NCBI RefSeq assembly: GCF_012396185.1
Contig: NZ_JAAXOW010000003.1
Location: 1-64,000 of the forward strand
Length of the DNA: 64,000 nt
Direction: 5' to 3'
Source of the DNA: Sanguibacter hominis ATCC BAA-789
Lineage (GTDB): Bacteria; Actinomycetota; Actinomycetes; Actinomycetales; Cellulomonadaceae
This document shows positions 33,709 to 41,828 of this stretch, piece by piece (positions within the stretch are counted from its first letter, which is position 1; each line of letters opens with the position of its first letter). The position numbers were made by a program, and so were the translations under genes. The notes under the pieces are model-generated. The model was not told where the DNA came from. It made no database searches and saw nothing but the letters and a program-made list of their open reading frames with translations.

Positions 33709-34818
33709 ATGGCGATCAGGGTTCTCGTGGTCGACGACTCGGTCGTCATCCGTCGGCTCGTCGTCCAGGCGCTCGAGAGCGACCCGGGCATCGAGGTCGC
33801 GGGAACGGCGGCGAACGGCCAGCTCGCGCAGAGTAAGTTCGAGCAGCTGCGGCCGGACGTCATCACGATGGACGTCGAGATGCCGATCATGAACGGCGTC
33901 GAGGCGGTCCGTGCGCTGCGCGCGAAGGGCGTCCGCGTCCCGATCATCATGTTCTCGACGCTGACGGCGCGCGGTGCGACGGCGACGCTCGACGCGCTCG
34001 CCGCCGGGGCGACGGACTACGTCACCAAGCCCGCGAACGTCGGTTCGGTCCAGGAGAGCCTCAAGCAGGTCGCGGAGCAGCTCGGCCCGAAGATCCGGGC
34101 GCTCGCTCCGCGGTCGCTGCGCAGCTCGCTGCCCGCCGCACGGCGGGGCGCCCCGGCAGGGACGCCCGAGCCGGTCGTCCGCAAGGCCGTGACGCTGCCG
34201 AAGGCGCCGACGCACCCGGTGCGTGCGGTCGTCGTCGGCTCGTCGACCGGAGGGCCCGAAGCCCTGTCACGGCTCGTGTCCGGCCTGCAGAAGCCGCTGC
34301 CGGTGCCGATGTTCGTCGTGCAGCACATGCCGCCGGTGTTCACCGCGCAGCTCGCCGCGCGGCTGGACCGCATGGGACCCTCGACGGTCGTCGAGGCGAC
34401 CGACGGGATGGTGCCGCGCGCGGGGACGATCTACATCGCCCCGGGCGACTGGCACATGGTCCTCGCCGGGCGGTCGGCGAACACGCACGTCAAGCTCCAC
34501 CAGGAGCCGCCCGTGAACTTCTGCCGCCCGAGCGTCGACGTGATGTTCCAGTCGGTGCTCGCGTGCTACGGCAAGGACATCCTCGGCGTCGTGCTCACGG
34601 GCATGGGGTCGGACGGCAAGGTCGCCTCGGGCGAGATCGTCCAGGCCGGCGGCACCGTCATCTCGCAGGACGAGCAGACATCGGTCGTGTGGGGCATGCC
34701 GGGAGCCGTCGCCGCCGCAGGCGCGACGCACCGGATCCTGCCGATCGACGAGATCGCCCAGGCGATCACCGCGCGCGTGACCCGCGCAGACCAGTTCATC
34801 GAAGGGAGGACGGCATGA
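33709..34818 (+). CDS. cheB: Chemoreceptor methylesterase CheB
   Basis: CheB demethylates receptor glutamates and is activated by phosphorylation from CheA. The product is 369 residues. The receiver domain (1-120) has Asp9/Asp10 and phospho-acceptor Asp55 (VITMDVEMPIMNG). A linker of about 45 residues leads to the esterase domain. That domain has the catalytic Ser in GSSTGGPEALSRL, the His in FVVQHMPPVFT and the Asp in LTGMGSDGKVASGEI. The ATG follows GACAGGAGG. It overlaps cheR by 4 bases. Confidence 0.96.
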   Translation: MAIRVLVVDDSVVIRRLVVQALESDPGIEVAGTAANGQLAQSKFEQLRPDVITMDVEMPIMNGVEAVRALRAKGVRVPIIMFSTLTARGATATLDALAAGATDYVTKPANVGSVQESLKQVAEQLGPKIRALAPRSLRSSLPAARRGAPAGTPEPVVRKAVTLPKAPTHPVRAVVVGSSTGGPEALSRLVSGLQKPLPVPMFVVQHMPPVFTAQLAARLDRMGPSTVVEATDGMVPRAGTIYIAPGDWHMVLAGRSANTHVKLHQEPPVNFCRPSVDVMFQSVLACYGKDILGVVLTGMGSDGKVASGEIVQAGGTVISQDEQTSVVWGMPGAVAAAGATHRILPIDEIAQAITARVTRADQFIEGRTA

Positions 34819-35636
34819 CGCTCACATCCGAGAGCTTTTCGTTCGTCGCCGACCTCGTGCGGCGCAGGAGCGCCATCAGCCTTGCCCCGGGCAAGGAGTA
34901 CCTGGTGGAGTCGCGGCTGCTGCCGCTGGCCCGTCGGACGGGCAAGTCGGTCGACCAGTACATCGCCGAGCTGCGCAGGCGGACGGACATCGACGAGCAG
35001 GAGCTCGTCGTCGAGGCCATGACGACCAACGAGACGTCGTGGTTCCGTGACATGCAACCGTTCACGGCGCTCACGAACCACATCGTCCCGAGCCTCCTCG
35101 AGGGTCGGGTGCTGCCCACCCTGAGGATCTGGTCGGCGGCGTGCTCGACGGGCCAGGAACCGTACTCGATCGCGCTCACGCTCGACGAGTGCCTGCCGCC
35201 CTCCGTGCGCGCCGAGATCACCGCGACCGACCTCTCGACCGAGGTGCTCGAGAAGGCGCGGTCCGGCTCCTACACCCAGCTCGAGGTGAACCGGGGCCTC
35301 CCGGCGAAGCACCTCGTGCAGCACTTCACCCGTGCGGGCGCGCAGTGGGAGATCAGCAAGGAGCTCCGCTCCCGCGTGCGGTTCATCAAGCACAACCTGC
35401 TCGACGCCCCGCCGACCGGCGGACCGTTCGACATCGTCTTCCTCCGCAACGTCCTCATCTACTTCGAGCTGCCCGTCAAGCAGGACATCCTGCGACGGCT
35501 GCGCAGCGTCGTCCGTCCCGGCGGCTACCTGGTCCTCGGCGCAGCCGAGACCACGGTCGGCGTGGACGACACGTGGCAACGCATTCAGGTCGACCGAAGC
35601 TCCATCTACCGCCTGGGAACAGGGAGAGACTCATGA
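34815..35636 (+). CDS. cheR: Chemoreceptor methyltransferase CheR
   Basis: CheR methylates receptor glutamates using S-adenosylmethionine. The ATG at 34815 gives 273 residues. It has the N-terminal helical domain, NETSWFRDMQPF, the SAM-binding segment WSAACSTGQEPYSIALTLDE, TDLSTEVLEKARSGSY, and FDIVFLRNVLIYF. All match the family. A longer upstream in-frame open frame lies within cheB and is rejected. It is coupled to cheB and to the next cheY. Confidence 0.96.
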   Translation: MTLTSESFSFVADLVRRRSAISLAPGKEYLVESRLLPLARRTGKSVDQYIAELRRRTDIDEQELVVEAMTTNETSWFRDMQPFTALTNHIVPSLLEGRVLPTLRIWSAACSTGQEPYSIALTLDECLPPSVRAEITATDLSTEVLEKARSGSYTQLEVNRGLPAKHLVQHFTRAGAQWEISKELRSRVRFIKHNLLDAPPTGGPFDIVFLRNVLIYFELPVKQDILRRLRSVVRPGGYLVLGAAETTVGVDDTWQRIQVDRSSIYRLGTGRDS

Positions 35637-36016
35637 AGGCCCTTGTCATCGACGACTCGCGCACCATGCGCCGGATCGTCTCCTCCGTGCTCCGAGGGAT
35701 CGGGTACGAGGCGATCGAAGCAGGTGACGGCCAGGAAGCTCTCGACGCTCTCCAGGCGAACGACGGCGTCGTCCTGTGCTGCATCGACTGGAACATGCCC
35801 GTCATGGACGGCCTGACGTTCGTCACGAAGGTGCGCGAGCGCGCCGAGTGGCGCGACATCACGCTCATGATGGTGACGACCGAGGGGGAGCACGGGCAGA
35901 TCGTCCGTGCGCTCGCGGCCGGCGCGCACGAGTACCTGATCAAACCGTTCACCCCGGACGCGCTCCGGGACAAGCTGGAGCTGCTCGGGCTGCTCCCCGT
36001 CCAGGAGGTCCGATGA
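35633..36016 (+). CDS. cheY: Response regulator CheY (first copy)
   Basis: This is a single-domain response regulator that carries the phosphoryl signal from CheA. The ATG at 35633 gives 127 residues. Acidic pocket Asp7/Asp8 and phospho-acceptor Asp52 (CCIDWNMPVMDG) are present, with the Thr pair in LMMVTTEGE and the conserved Lys in YLIKPFTPD. It has no output domain. It sits between cheR and a CheX-like gene with 4-base overlaps on both sides. Confidence 0.92.
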   Translation: MKALVIDDSRTMRRIVSSVLRGIGYEAIEAGDGQEALDALQANDGVVLCCIDWNMPVMDGLTFVTKVRERAEWRDITLMMVTTEGEHGQIVRALAAGAHEYLIKPFTPDALRDKLELLGLLPVQEVR

Positions 36017-36486
36017 GCGCCCTCGACACCACCCTGATCGCTGACCCTGCACAGATCCTGGGCGTGGCCCAGGACGTCTTCGCCGCGCTGATCGACGACG
36101 GCGAGGTCCTCGTCCACGAGGGTGTCGTCCCCGAGTCGTTCGACGTCCCGGTGACGGCGTGGGTCGACATGCTGCGTGCGGACTCGCACCACGGCGTGCG
36201 TACGATGGTCCGGGCGGAGGAGGCGGACGCCCACCTCGTCGTTCGTGCCCTGCTGCGCATGGAGCCTGACGAGGTGGTGGGCGAGGAGGACCTCGTCGAC
36301 GCGTTCGGTGAGATCGCGAACGTCGTCGGCGGCAACCTGAAGTCGCTGCTGCCCGAGCACGCCGAGCTGACGCTGCCGACCGTGGCCGCGGAGCCCCCGG
36401 TGCTCGGACGCGAGATGATGGTGGCGCAGACTCCGCTCGAGTGGCGTGGTTCGTGCTTCGTCATCTCGCTGTGGATGCTGGTCTGA
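36013..36486 (+). CDS. cheX: CheX-like CheY-phosphatase (first copy)
   Basis: This is a probable CheY-P phosphatase of the CheC/CheX/FliY family. The ATG at 36013 gives 157 residues. The catalytic E-x2-N pattern is visible at about 97-110 (DAFGEIANVVGGNLKSLLP), followed by LTLPTVA. Only one such motif was seen, which resembles CheX more than the two-site CheC. It is coupled by 4 bases to the preceding cheY. Confidence 0.78.
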   Translation: MSALDTTLIADPAQILGVAQDVFAALIDDGEVLVHEGVVPESFDVPVTAWVDMLRADSHHGVRTMVRAEEADAHLVVRALLRMEPDEVVGEEDLVDAFGEIANVVGGNLKSLLPEHAELTLPTVAAEPPVLGREMMVAQTPLEWRGSCFVISLWMLV

Positions 36487-36497
36487 GAGGAAGAACC

Positions 36498-36866
36498 ATG
36501 GAGCTGAACGTTCTCGTCGCTGACGACAGCCGCGTCATGCGGCAGATCGTCATCCGTACGCTGCGCCAGGCCGGGTACGACGACTGGCAGATCAGCCAGG
36601 CGGCGGACGGCCAGGAGGCGCTCGAGATGGCGCTCGCCGAGCAGCCGGACCTGATCCTGTCCGACTGGAACATGCCGCGCATGAGCGGCATCCAGCTGCT
36701 GCAGGCGCTGCGCGCCCAGGGCAGCGACATCCCGCTGGGGTTCGTGACGTCGGAGGGGTCTGTCGAGATGCGCGAGCAGGCGGACGCGGAAGGGGCGCTG
36801 TTCCTGGTGTCCAAGCCGTTCACGCCTGAGGCGTTCCGCGACGCGATCGACCCGCTGCTCGCATGA
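36498..36866 (+). CDS. cheY: Response regulator CheY (second copy)
   Basis: This second single-domain response regulator has 122 residues from the ATG at 36498 (GAGAGGAAG upstream). Asp9/Asp10, phospho-acceptor Asp56 (LILSDWNMPRMSG), TSEGSVEM and SKPFTPEAF are present. It is clearly diverged from the first copy (LNVLVADDSRVMRQIV versus KALVIDDSRTMRRIV), so it is not a recent duplication. Which copy binds the switch cannot be told from sequence. Confidence 0.92.
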   Translation: MELNVLVADDSRVMRQIVIRTLRQAGYDDWQISQAADGQEALEMALAEQPDLILSDWNMPRMSGIQLLQALRAQGSDIPLGFVTSEGSVEMREQADAEGALFLVSKPFTPEAFRDAIDPLLA

Positions 36867-37348
36867 ACGGCACCCCGCTCCCCGCAGCGCTCGAGGTGCG
36901 TGAGCTCCTCGAGGGTCTCGTCGGTCGTGACTTCGACACCAAGACGGGCGGCCCGATGGTCGACCCGGCCAAGGGTGCGTGCGTGGCCGAGTACGTCGAC
37001 GACCAGATGCAGCTCGCCGCGGTCATCGCCGCGGACCTCGGTCTCGCGTCGGCGGCTGGCTCGGCGATCGGCCTGATCCCGGCGAAGGAGGTCGAGGCGT
37101 CCGTCCGGTACAAGGAGATGTCTGCGGCCCAGATCGAGAACTTCTCCGAGATCCTCAACGTGATGGCGTCGCTCTTCAACGCGGACGGCGCCCCGCACCT
37201 GCGCCTGACGAACGTCACGCCTCCTGGCCAGGCCCTCGCGGCCGACGCGCAGAAGCTCCTCATGGCGTACGTCCCGCGGCTCGACGTCACGATGGAGATC
37301 CCGGGCTACGGCGGGGGCGCGCTGTCCGTCGTCGTCGCGCCGGACTGA
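36863..37348 (+). CDS. CheX-like CheY-phosphatase (second copy)
   Basis: This 161-residue protein is coupled by 4 bases to the second cheY. An E-x2-N element occurs at about 95-105 (IENFSEILNVMASLFN), and a C-terminal beta-rich region ends DVTMEIPGYGGGALSVVV. The arrangement mirrors the first cheY-cheX pair. Family membership is less certain than for the first copy because other signatures are weak. It is the last gene before the large terminator. Confidence 0.6.
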   Translation: MNGTPLPAALEVRELLEGLVGRDFDTKTGGPMVDPAKGACVAEYVDDQMQLAAVIAADLGLASAAGSAIGLIPAKEVEASVRYKEMSAAQIENFSEILNVMASLFNADGAPHLRLTNVTPPGQALAADAQKLLMAYVPRLDVTMEIPGYGGGALSVVVAPD

Positions 37349-37356
37349 TCCGCCCC

Positions 37357-37394
37357 GATCTCCCCCGGGCCGCCGCGGCGGCCCGGGGGAGATC
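37357..37394 (+). terminator. Terminator ending the chemotaxis operon
   Basis: A perfect 17-bp stem (37357-37373 with 37378-37394) with a 4-base CGCG loop starts eight bases after the last gene of the chemotaxis cluster. It marks the right boundary of the motility locus. Confidence 0.9.
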
Positions 37395-37454
37395 GTGCGT
37401 TCATCAGGTGGGAGAGCGGCGCATGACCTTGCGCGCGCGTGGGAATATGCGCCC

Positions 37455-38918
37455 ATGACTTCCTCCCCCTCCACGTCGACGGCGCCGAGGGGTGCTGTCG
37501 ACCGCTTCTTCAAGATCTCCGAGCGTGGCTCGACGATCGCGGCCGAGGTCCGTGGCGGCCTCGTCACCTTCTTCGCGATGGCGTACATCGTGGCCCTCAA
37601 CCCCCTGATCATCGGCACGACCCAGGACGGCACGGGCCAGTTCCTCGGCGGCGGTGCAGCCCCGGACCTCGCGAAGGTCGCGGCGGTCACGGCGCTCGCT
37701 GCAGGCGTCCTGACGATCCTCATGGGTCTGCTCGCCAACTTCCCGATGGCTCTCGCTGCGGGCCTCGGGCTCAACGCCGTCGTCGCGTTCCAGATCGCGG
37801 CCATGCCCGAGATGACCTGGGCCGACGCGATGGGTGTGGTCGTGCTCGAGGGTCTCGTGATCCTGGTCCTCGTCCTCACCGGCTTCCGCACAGCGGTGTT
37901 CAGGGCGGTGCCGCGCACCCTGAAGGTCGCGATCTCGGTCGGCATCGGCCTGTTCATCACGCTCATCGGCCTCGTCAACGCGGGCTTCGTGCGCAAGGCC
38001 CCGAGCGGCGTCGCCCTCGAGCTCGGCATCGGCGGGTCCCTGCAGACGTGGCCGGTCTTCGTGTTCGTCGTCGGTCTCGTGATCGCGATCGTGCTCACGA
38101 TCCGTGGTGTGCGCGGTGCGCTGCTCATCGCGATCGCTGCGGGCACGGCCCTCGCGTTCGTCATCGAGGCGGTCGCGAACCTGGGCCCGGCCGTCGAGAA
38201 CCCGAAGGGCTGGAACCTTAACGTGCCGGGCCTCGACGGCTCGCCCGTCGCGGTGCCGGACTTCTCGCTGCTCGGGCAGTTCTCACTGCTGGGCTCGTTC
38301 GGCAAGCTCGGCATCGTCGCGGTGCTGCTCCTGGTGTTCTCCCTCCTGCTCGCGGACTTCTTCGACACGATGGGCACGATGGTCGCCGTCGGCTCAGAGG
38401 CGAAGCTGCTCGATGCCGAGGGCAACCCGCCGAGGTCGACGCAGATCCTCGTCGTGGACTCGATCGCCGCGGCAGTCGGCGGCATGGCGTCGACGTCGTC
38501 GAACACGAGCTACGTCGAGTCGACGTCGGGTGTCGCAGCGGGAGCGCGCACGGGCCTCGCGTCGGTCGTCACGGGCGTGTGCTTCCTGCTCGCGACGTTC
38601 CTCGCGCCGCTCGTCCAGCTCATCCCGAACGAGGCGGCCGCGCCCGCGCTCGTGATCGTCGGCTACCTGATGATGACGCAGGTCCTCGACATCGACTGGA
38701 AGGCTCCCGACGTCGCGATCCCCGCGTTCCTCACGCTCGCCGTGATGCCGTTCTCCTACTCGATCACTGCGGGGATCGGCGTGGGCTTCATCGCGCACGT
38801 GGTCGTGAAGCTCGCGAAGGGCGAGGTGCGGCGCATCCACCCGCTCATGTGGGTCGCTTCCCTGATGTTCATCGCGTATTTCACGATCGAGCCCCTCAAG
38901 GCCCTCCTGGCTGGGTAG
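37455..38918 (+). CDS. Purine permease, AzgA-type NCS2 family
   Basis: This is a predicted proton-coupled adenine/guanine/hypoxanthine importer. The ATG at 37455 gives 487 residues with about 12-14 membrane segments. Family features are FFKISERGSTIAAEVRGGLVTFFAMAYIVALNP at the N-terminus, NFPMALAAGLGLNAVVAF, LLLADFFDTMGTMVAVGSEA, and the conserved SSNTSYVESTSGVAAGARTGLASVV. Substrate choice among purines cannot be read from sequence. It is transcribed alone between two hairpins and is not related to motility. Confidence 0.9.
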   Translation: MTSSPSTSTAPRGAVDRFFKISERGSTIAAEVRGGLVTFFAMAYIVALNPLIIGTTQDGTGQFLGGGAAPDLAKVAAVTALAAGVLTILMGLLANFPMALAAGLGLNAVVAFQIAAMPEMTWADAMGVVVLEGLVILVLVLTGFRTAVFRAVPRTLKVAISVGIGLFITLIGLVNAGFVRKAPSGVALELGIGGSLQTWPVFVFVVGLVIAIVLTIRGVRGALLIAIAAGTALAFVIEAVANLGPAVENPKGWNLNVPGLDGSPVAVPDFSLLGQFSLLGSFGKLGIVAVLLLVFSLLLADFFDTMGTMVAVGSEAKLLDAEGNPPRSTQILVVDSIAAAVGGMASTSSNTSYVESTSGVAAGARTGLASVVTGVCFLLATFLAPLVQLIPNEAAAPALVIVGYLMMTQVLDIDWKAPDVAIPAFLTLAVMPFSYSITAGIGVGFIAHVVVKLAKGEVRRIHPLMWVASLMFIAYFTIEPLKALLAG

Positions 38919-38937
38919 TGTCGTCAGCGACGTCCTG

Positions 38938-38968
38938 CGGCCCCGTACGCTTGAAGCGTGCGGGGCCG
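38938..38968 (+). terminator. Terminator after purine permease
   Basis: A 14-bp stem (38938-38951 with 38955-38968, one G-T pair) has a TGA loop. It lies 20 bases after the permease stop and 33 bases before the manA start. Confidence 0.8.
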
Positions 38969-39001
38969 TAGTCGTGGACGCCCAGCACGGGGAGGGACTC
39001 G

Positions 39002-40192
39002 ATGTACCGCCTGACGAACGCGGTGAAGTACTACGACTGGGGCTCGACGACGGCGATCCCCGGCTTCCTGGGGACGGAGCCCGACGGGCGCCCGGTCGCC
39101 GAGGTCTGGATGGGGGCTCACCCGTCGGGGCCGTCGTGGGCAGCCGGTCGCAGCCTCCTGGAGATGATCGAGTCGGAGCCAGCCGAGATGCTCGGCGAGC
39201 GGGTGGTGGGGGAGCACGGTCCCCGGCTGCCCTTCCTCTTCAAGATCCTCGCCGCGTCCCGGCCGCTGTCGCTGCAGGTGCACCCGAACCGCGCGCAGGC
39301 GATCGAGGGGTTCGCGCGCGAGAATGCGGCCGAGGTCCCGCTCGCGATGCGCGAGCGCAGCTTCCACGACGACCAGCACAAGCCGGAGATGCTCCTCGCG
39401 CTGACCCGGTTCGAAGGGTTGTGCGGGTTCCGCAGCCCGCGCCGGGTCCTGGAGCTGCTGGAGCCGCTCGGTGGCCCGCTCGCGGAGACGATCCGTACGG
39501 CGCTGCTCGCCGACCCGTCGGCCCGCGGCACGCAGGCGGCCTTCGAGGGTGTCCTCGAGGCGCGCGGGAGCGTGGCGCCCTCGGACATCGAGGAGACGGT
39601 CAAGGGGTGCGAGGCGCAGCTCGTCACCGGGTTCGGCGACCACCGTGCCTACGGCACCGTGGTCGCGCTCGCGCACTGGTACCCGGGTGACCCGGGTGCC
39701 GTCGCGTCTCTCATGCTCAACCGTTTCACGCTCGAGCCGGGGGAGAGCGCGTTCGTGGGGGCTGGAGTCGTGCACGCGTACCTCGCAGGTCTGGGGCTCG
39801 AGACGATGGCGAGCTCGGACAACGTGCTGCGTGCTGGCCTGACGCACAAGAAGATCGACGTCGCGGCCCTGCTCGAGTGCACGGTGTACGACGACAGCCC
39901 GGTCGTGCGTCCGGTTCCTGTGCCGGGGCGGGGCGGGCAGCCTGCGACGATACGCGCGGAGGCGCGGGAGTTCGCGCTCGCGCTGGCGGCGCCGGCGCGA
40001 GCGGGCGGTCCTCAGTACGTGACGCAGGACGGTCCGCGCGTTGCCGTGTGCACGCGAGGCTCGCTCGGGCTGCGCGCGGCCGACGGCTCGGAGCTCGCGC
40101 TCACGAAGGGCGAGTCCGTGTTCGTCCCTCACTCGGCGGGGCGTCTCGAGGTGCGCGGCGACGGCGAGGCGGTCGTGGTCTTCGTCCCGTGA
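39002..40192 (+). CDS. manA: Mannose-6-phosphate isomerase, class I
   Basis: This enzyme interconverts fructose-6-phosphate and mannose-6-phosphate, feeding GDP-mannose and mannosylated glycans. The 396-residue product has the zinc-binding pattern: Gln/His in LSLQVHPNRAQA, His/Glu in DQHKPEMLLALTRFEGLCGF, and the His of GAGVVHAYLAGLGLETMASSDN. The start follows GGGGAGGGA. The enzyme could supply mannosyl donors for the glycan locus about 4 kb downstream; that link is inference. Confidence 0.94.
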   Translation: MYRLTNAVKYYDWGSTTAIPGFLGTEPDGRPVAEVWMGAHPSGPSWAAGRSLLEMIESEPAEMLGERVVGEHGPRLPFLFKILAASRPLSLQVHPNRAQAIEGFARENAAEVPLAMRERSFHDDQHKPEMLLALTRFEGLCGFRSPRRVLELLEPLGGPLAETIRTALLADPSARGTQAAFEGVLEARGSVAPSDIEETVKGCEAQLVTGFGDHRAYGTVVALAHWYPGDPGAVASLMLNRFTLEPGESAFVGAGVVHAYLAGLGLETMASSDNVLRAGLTHKKIDVAALLECTVYDDSPVVRPVPVPGRGGQPATIRAEAREFALALAAPARAGGPQYVTQDGPRVAVCTRGSLGLRAADGSELALTKGESVFVPHSAGRLEVRGDGEAVVVFVP

Positions 40193-40273
40193 GCGGGTGG
40201 TCTTCGTCGTCGGCGGTGTGAGGCCGGGGCGATCACGTGCCACGGGTCTGGGGTGTCCACCTACGTTGGACGC

Positions 40274-41314
40274 ATGGTGCGAGGCAGGTGGAGCCGACGG
40301 CGGCTGCTGACGGTGATGGCGTTGTCGCTCGCGGGGCTGCTGGTCCTGGGGGCCGGGGTCGTCGCGGGCGGTGTCCTGTGGGCGGACAGCCGCATCGAAC
40401 GGATCAGCGACCCGTTCGCGGGGCTCGACGACGCTGAGCGTCCGACGGTCGCCCCCGAGGTGGCGCAGGGCGACGGCACTCCGCTCAACTTCCTCGTGCT
40501 CGGCTCGGACTCCCGCATCTCCGCGGGCGTCCCTGAGGACTGGGAGGTCGGCGCGCAGCGCACGGACGCGATCATGGTCGTGCACGTCGCAGCGGACCGT
40601 CGTGACGTGACCGTCGTCGGCATCCCGCGCGACTCGTGGGTGCCGATCCCGGGCCATGGCGAGGCCAAGATCAACGCTGCGTACTCGTGGGGCGGGCCTG
40701 CGCTGATGATCCGCACGGTCGAGCAGCTGCTCGACGTGCGGATCGACCACTTCGCGGTCGCGGACTTCGAGTCGTTCAAGGACCTGACCGATGCGCTCGG
40801 TGGGGTCCAGGTGTCCGTCCCCGAGGACACGTACTCGAAGGGCGAGCTCGTCGTGAAGGCGGGGGAGCAGCGGCTCGACGGCGAGCAGGCGCTCGCCTAC
40901 ACCAGGCAGCGGTACGGGCTGCCCGGCGGCGACCTCGACCGGATGCGGCGCCAGCAGGCGTGGATGCGGTCGATCGTCCAGGAGACCGCGACGACCGGGA
41001 CCCTCTCGAACCCGGTGCGGCTCGCCAACCTCGTCGAGATCATCACCGGTGCCGTCGCGGTCGACGACAGCCTGGACCGGGACGCGCTCCTGTCGCTCGC
41101 GACGAGCCTGCGGCACCTGCGGGGTGACGACGTCGAGCTCTTGACGGTCCCGCTCGCGGGGTTCGGCTGGAGCCCCGACGGGAAGCAGTCGATCGTCGAG
41201 CTGGACCACGGCGGGCTCGAGCTGCTCGCCGAGACGATCGCCGACGACACGGTCGACGACTACGTCCGCGACAACGCGGAGGAGCTCAACGTGCTGGACG
41301 ACGTCGTCCGGTAG
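40274..41314 (+). CDS. LytR-CpsA-Psr family glycopolymer transferase
   Basis: LCP enzymes attach secondary polymers such as arabinogalactan or teichoic acids to peptidoglycan. From the ATG at 40274 the product has 346 residues. A basic N-terminus and single membrane anchor (LLTVMALSLAGLLVLGAGVVAGGVLWA) precede the LCP domain. Conserved parts are NFLVLGSDSR, RTDAIMVVHV, IPRDSWVPIPGHGEAKINAAYSWGGP and the Arg-rich YTRQRYGLPGGDLDRMRRQQ. A GTG at 40253 would add seven residues. It may act with the surface-polysaccharide genes downstream. Confidence 0.9.
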   Translation: MVRGRWSRRRLLTVMALSLAGLLVLGAGVVAGGVLWADSRIERISDPFAGLDDAERPTVAPEVAQGDGTPLNFLVLGSDSRISAGVPEDWEVGAQRTDAIMVVHVAADRRDVTVVGIPRDSWVPIPGHGEAKINAAYSWGGPALMIRTVEQLLDVRIDHFAVADFESFKDLTDALGGVQVSVPEDTYSKGELVVKAGEQRLDGEQALAYTRQRYGLPGGDLDRMRRQQAWMRSIVQETATTGTLSNPVRLANLVEIITGAVAVDDSLDRDALLSLATSLRHLRGDDVELLTVPLAGFGWSPDGKQSIVELDHGGLELLAETIADDTVDDYVRDNAEELNVLDDVVR

Positions 41315-41334
41315 TGACCCAGACCCCCCTATCT

Positions 41335-41360
41335 TTACCTCAGGTAATGAACTAAGGTAA
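41335..41360 (+). promoter_or_regulatory. Operator of marR-MFS unit
   Basis: A perfect palindrome TTACCTCAGGTAA (41335-41347) is followed by a further AGGTAA half-site (41355-41360). The latter overlaps TAAGGT (41353-41358), a possible -10 that would start transcription close to the marR GTG at 41367. The layout suggests autoregulation by the MarR protein. The binding protein is inferred from adjacency. Confidence 0.6.
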
Positions 41361-41366
41361 CGATCT

Positions 41367-41828
41367 GTGGGGATGGACGACGAGTGCAGCAAGCCGAAGC
41401 GACGCGGGACCTCGCAGGCCTCGCTCGGACGTGACCTCGCGGCCGCCCTCACGAAGGTCAACCGCCGCATGCGCGCCGCACGGGGCGAGCAGTCGCTCTC
41501 CGAGGGGCAGCTCGGCGTCCTGACCGCGCTCGACCGGCACGGGTCGATGTCGCCGGGCGCGCTCGCCGAGCACGAGCACGTGCGCCCGCCGGCGATGACC
41601 CGCACCGTCGCGCACCTCACCGAGATGGGGTTCGTGGCGAAGGTCGACCACCCGACCGACCGTCGCCAGGTGCTCGTCGAGCTCAACGACGCGGGCCGCG
41701 CGGTGATCGCCGAGGTGCGTCGTCGTCGCGACCAGTGGTTGACCCAGCAGCTCGGTGCACTGACCTCGGAAGAGCGAGCCCTCCTCGCAGACGCTACGAA
41801 ACTGATGACACGGATCGCCAACGCATGA
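41367..41828 (+). CDS. MarR-family transcriptional regulator
   Basis: This winged-helix repressor has 153 residues. The DNA-binding core is at about 45-105 (EGQLGVLTALDRHGSMSPGALAEHEHVRPPAMTRTVAHLTEMGFVAKVDHPTDRRQVLVEL), with flanking dimerisation helices. The GTG at 41367 or ATG at 41373 could be the start. No strong ribosome site is seen, in keeping with a leaderless mRNA. It overlaps the MFS transporter by 4 bases, so it probably controls efflux of a compound it senses. Confidence 0.9.
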   Translation: MGMDDECSKPKRRGTSQASLGRDLAAALTKVNRRMRAARGEQSLSEGQLGVLTALDRHGSMSPGALAEHEHVRPPAMTRTVAHLTEMGFVAKVDHPTDRRQVLVELNDAGRAVIAEVRRRRDQWLTQQLGALTSEERALLADATKLMTRIANA

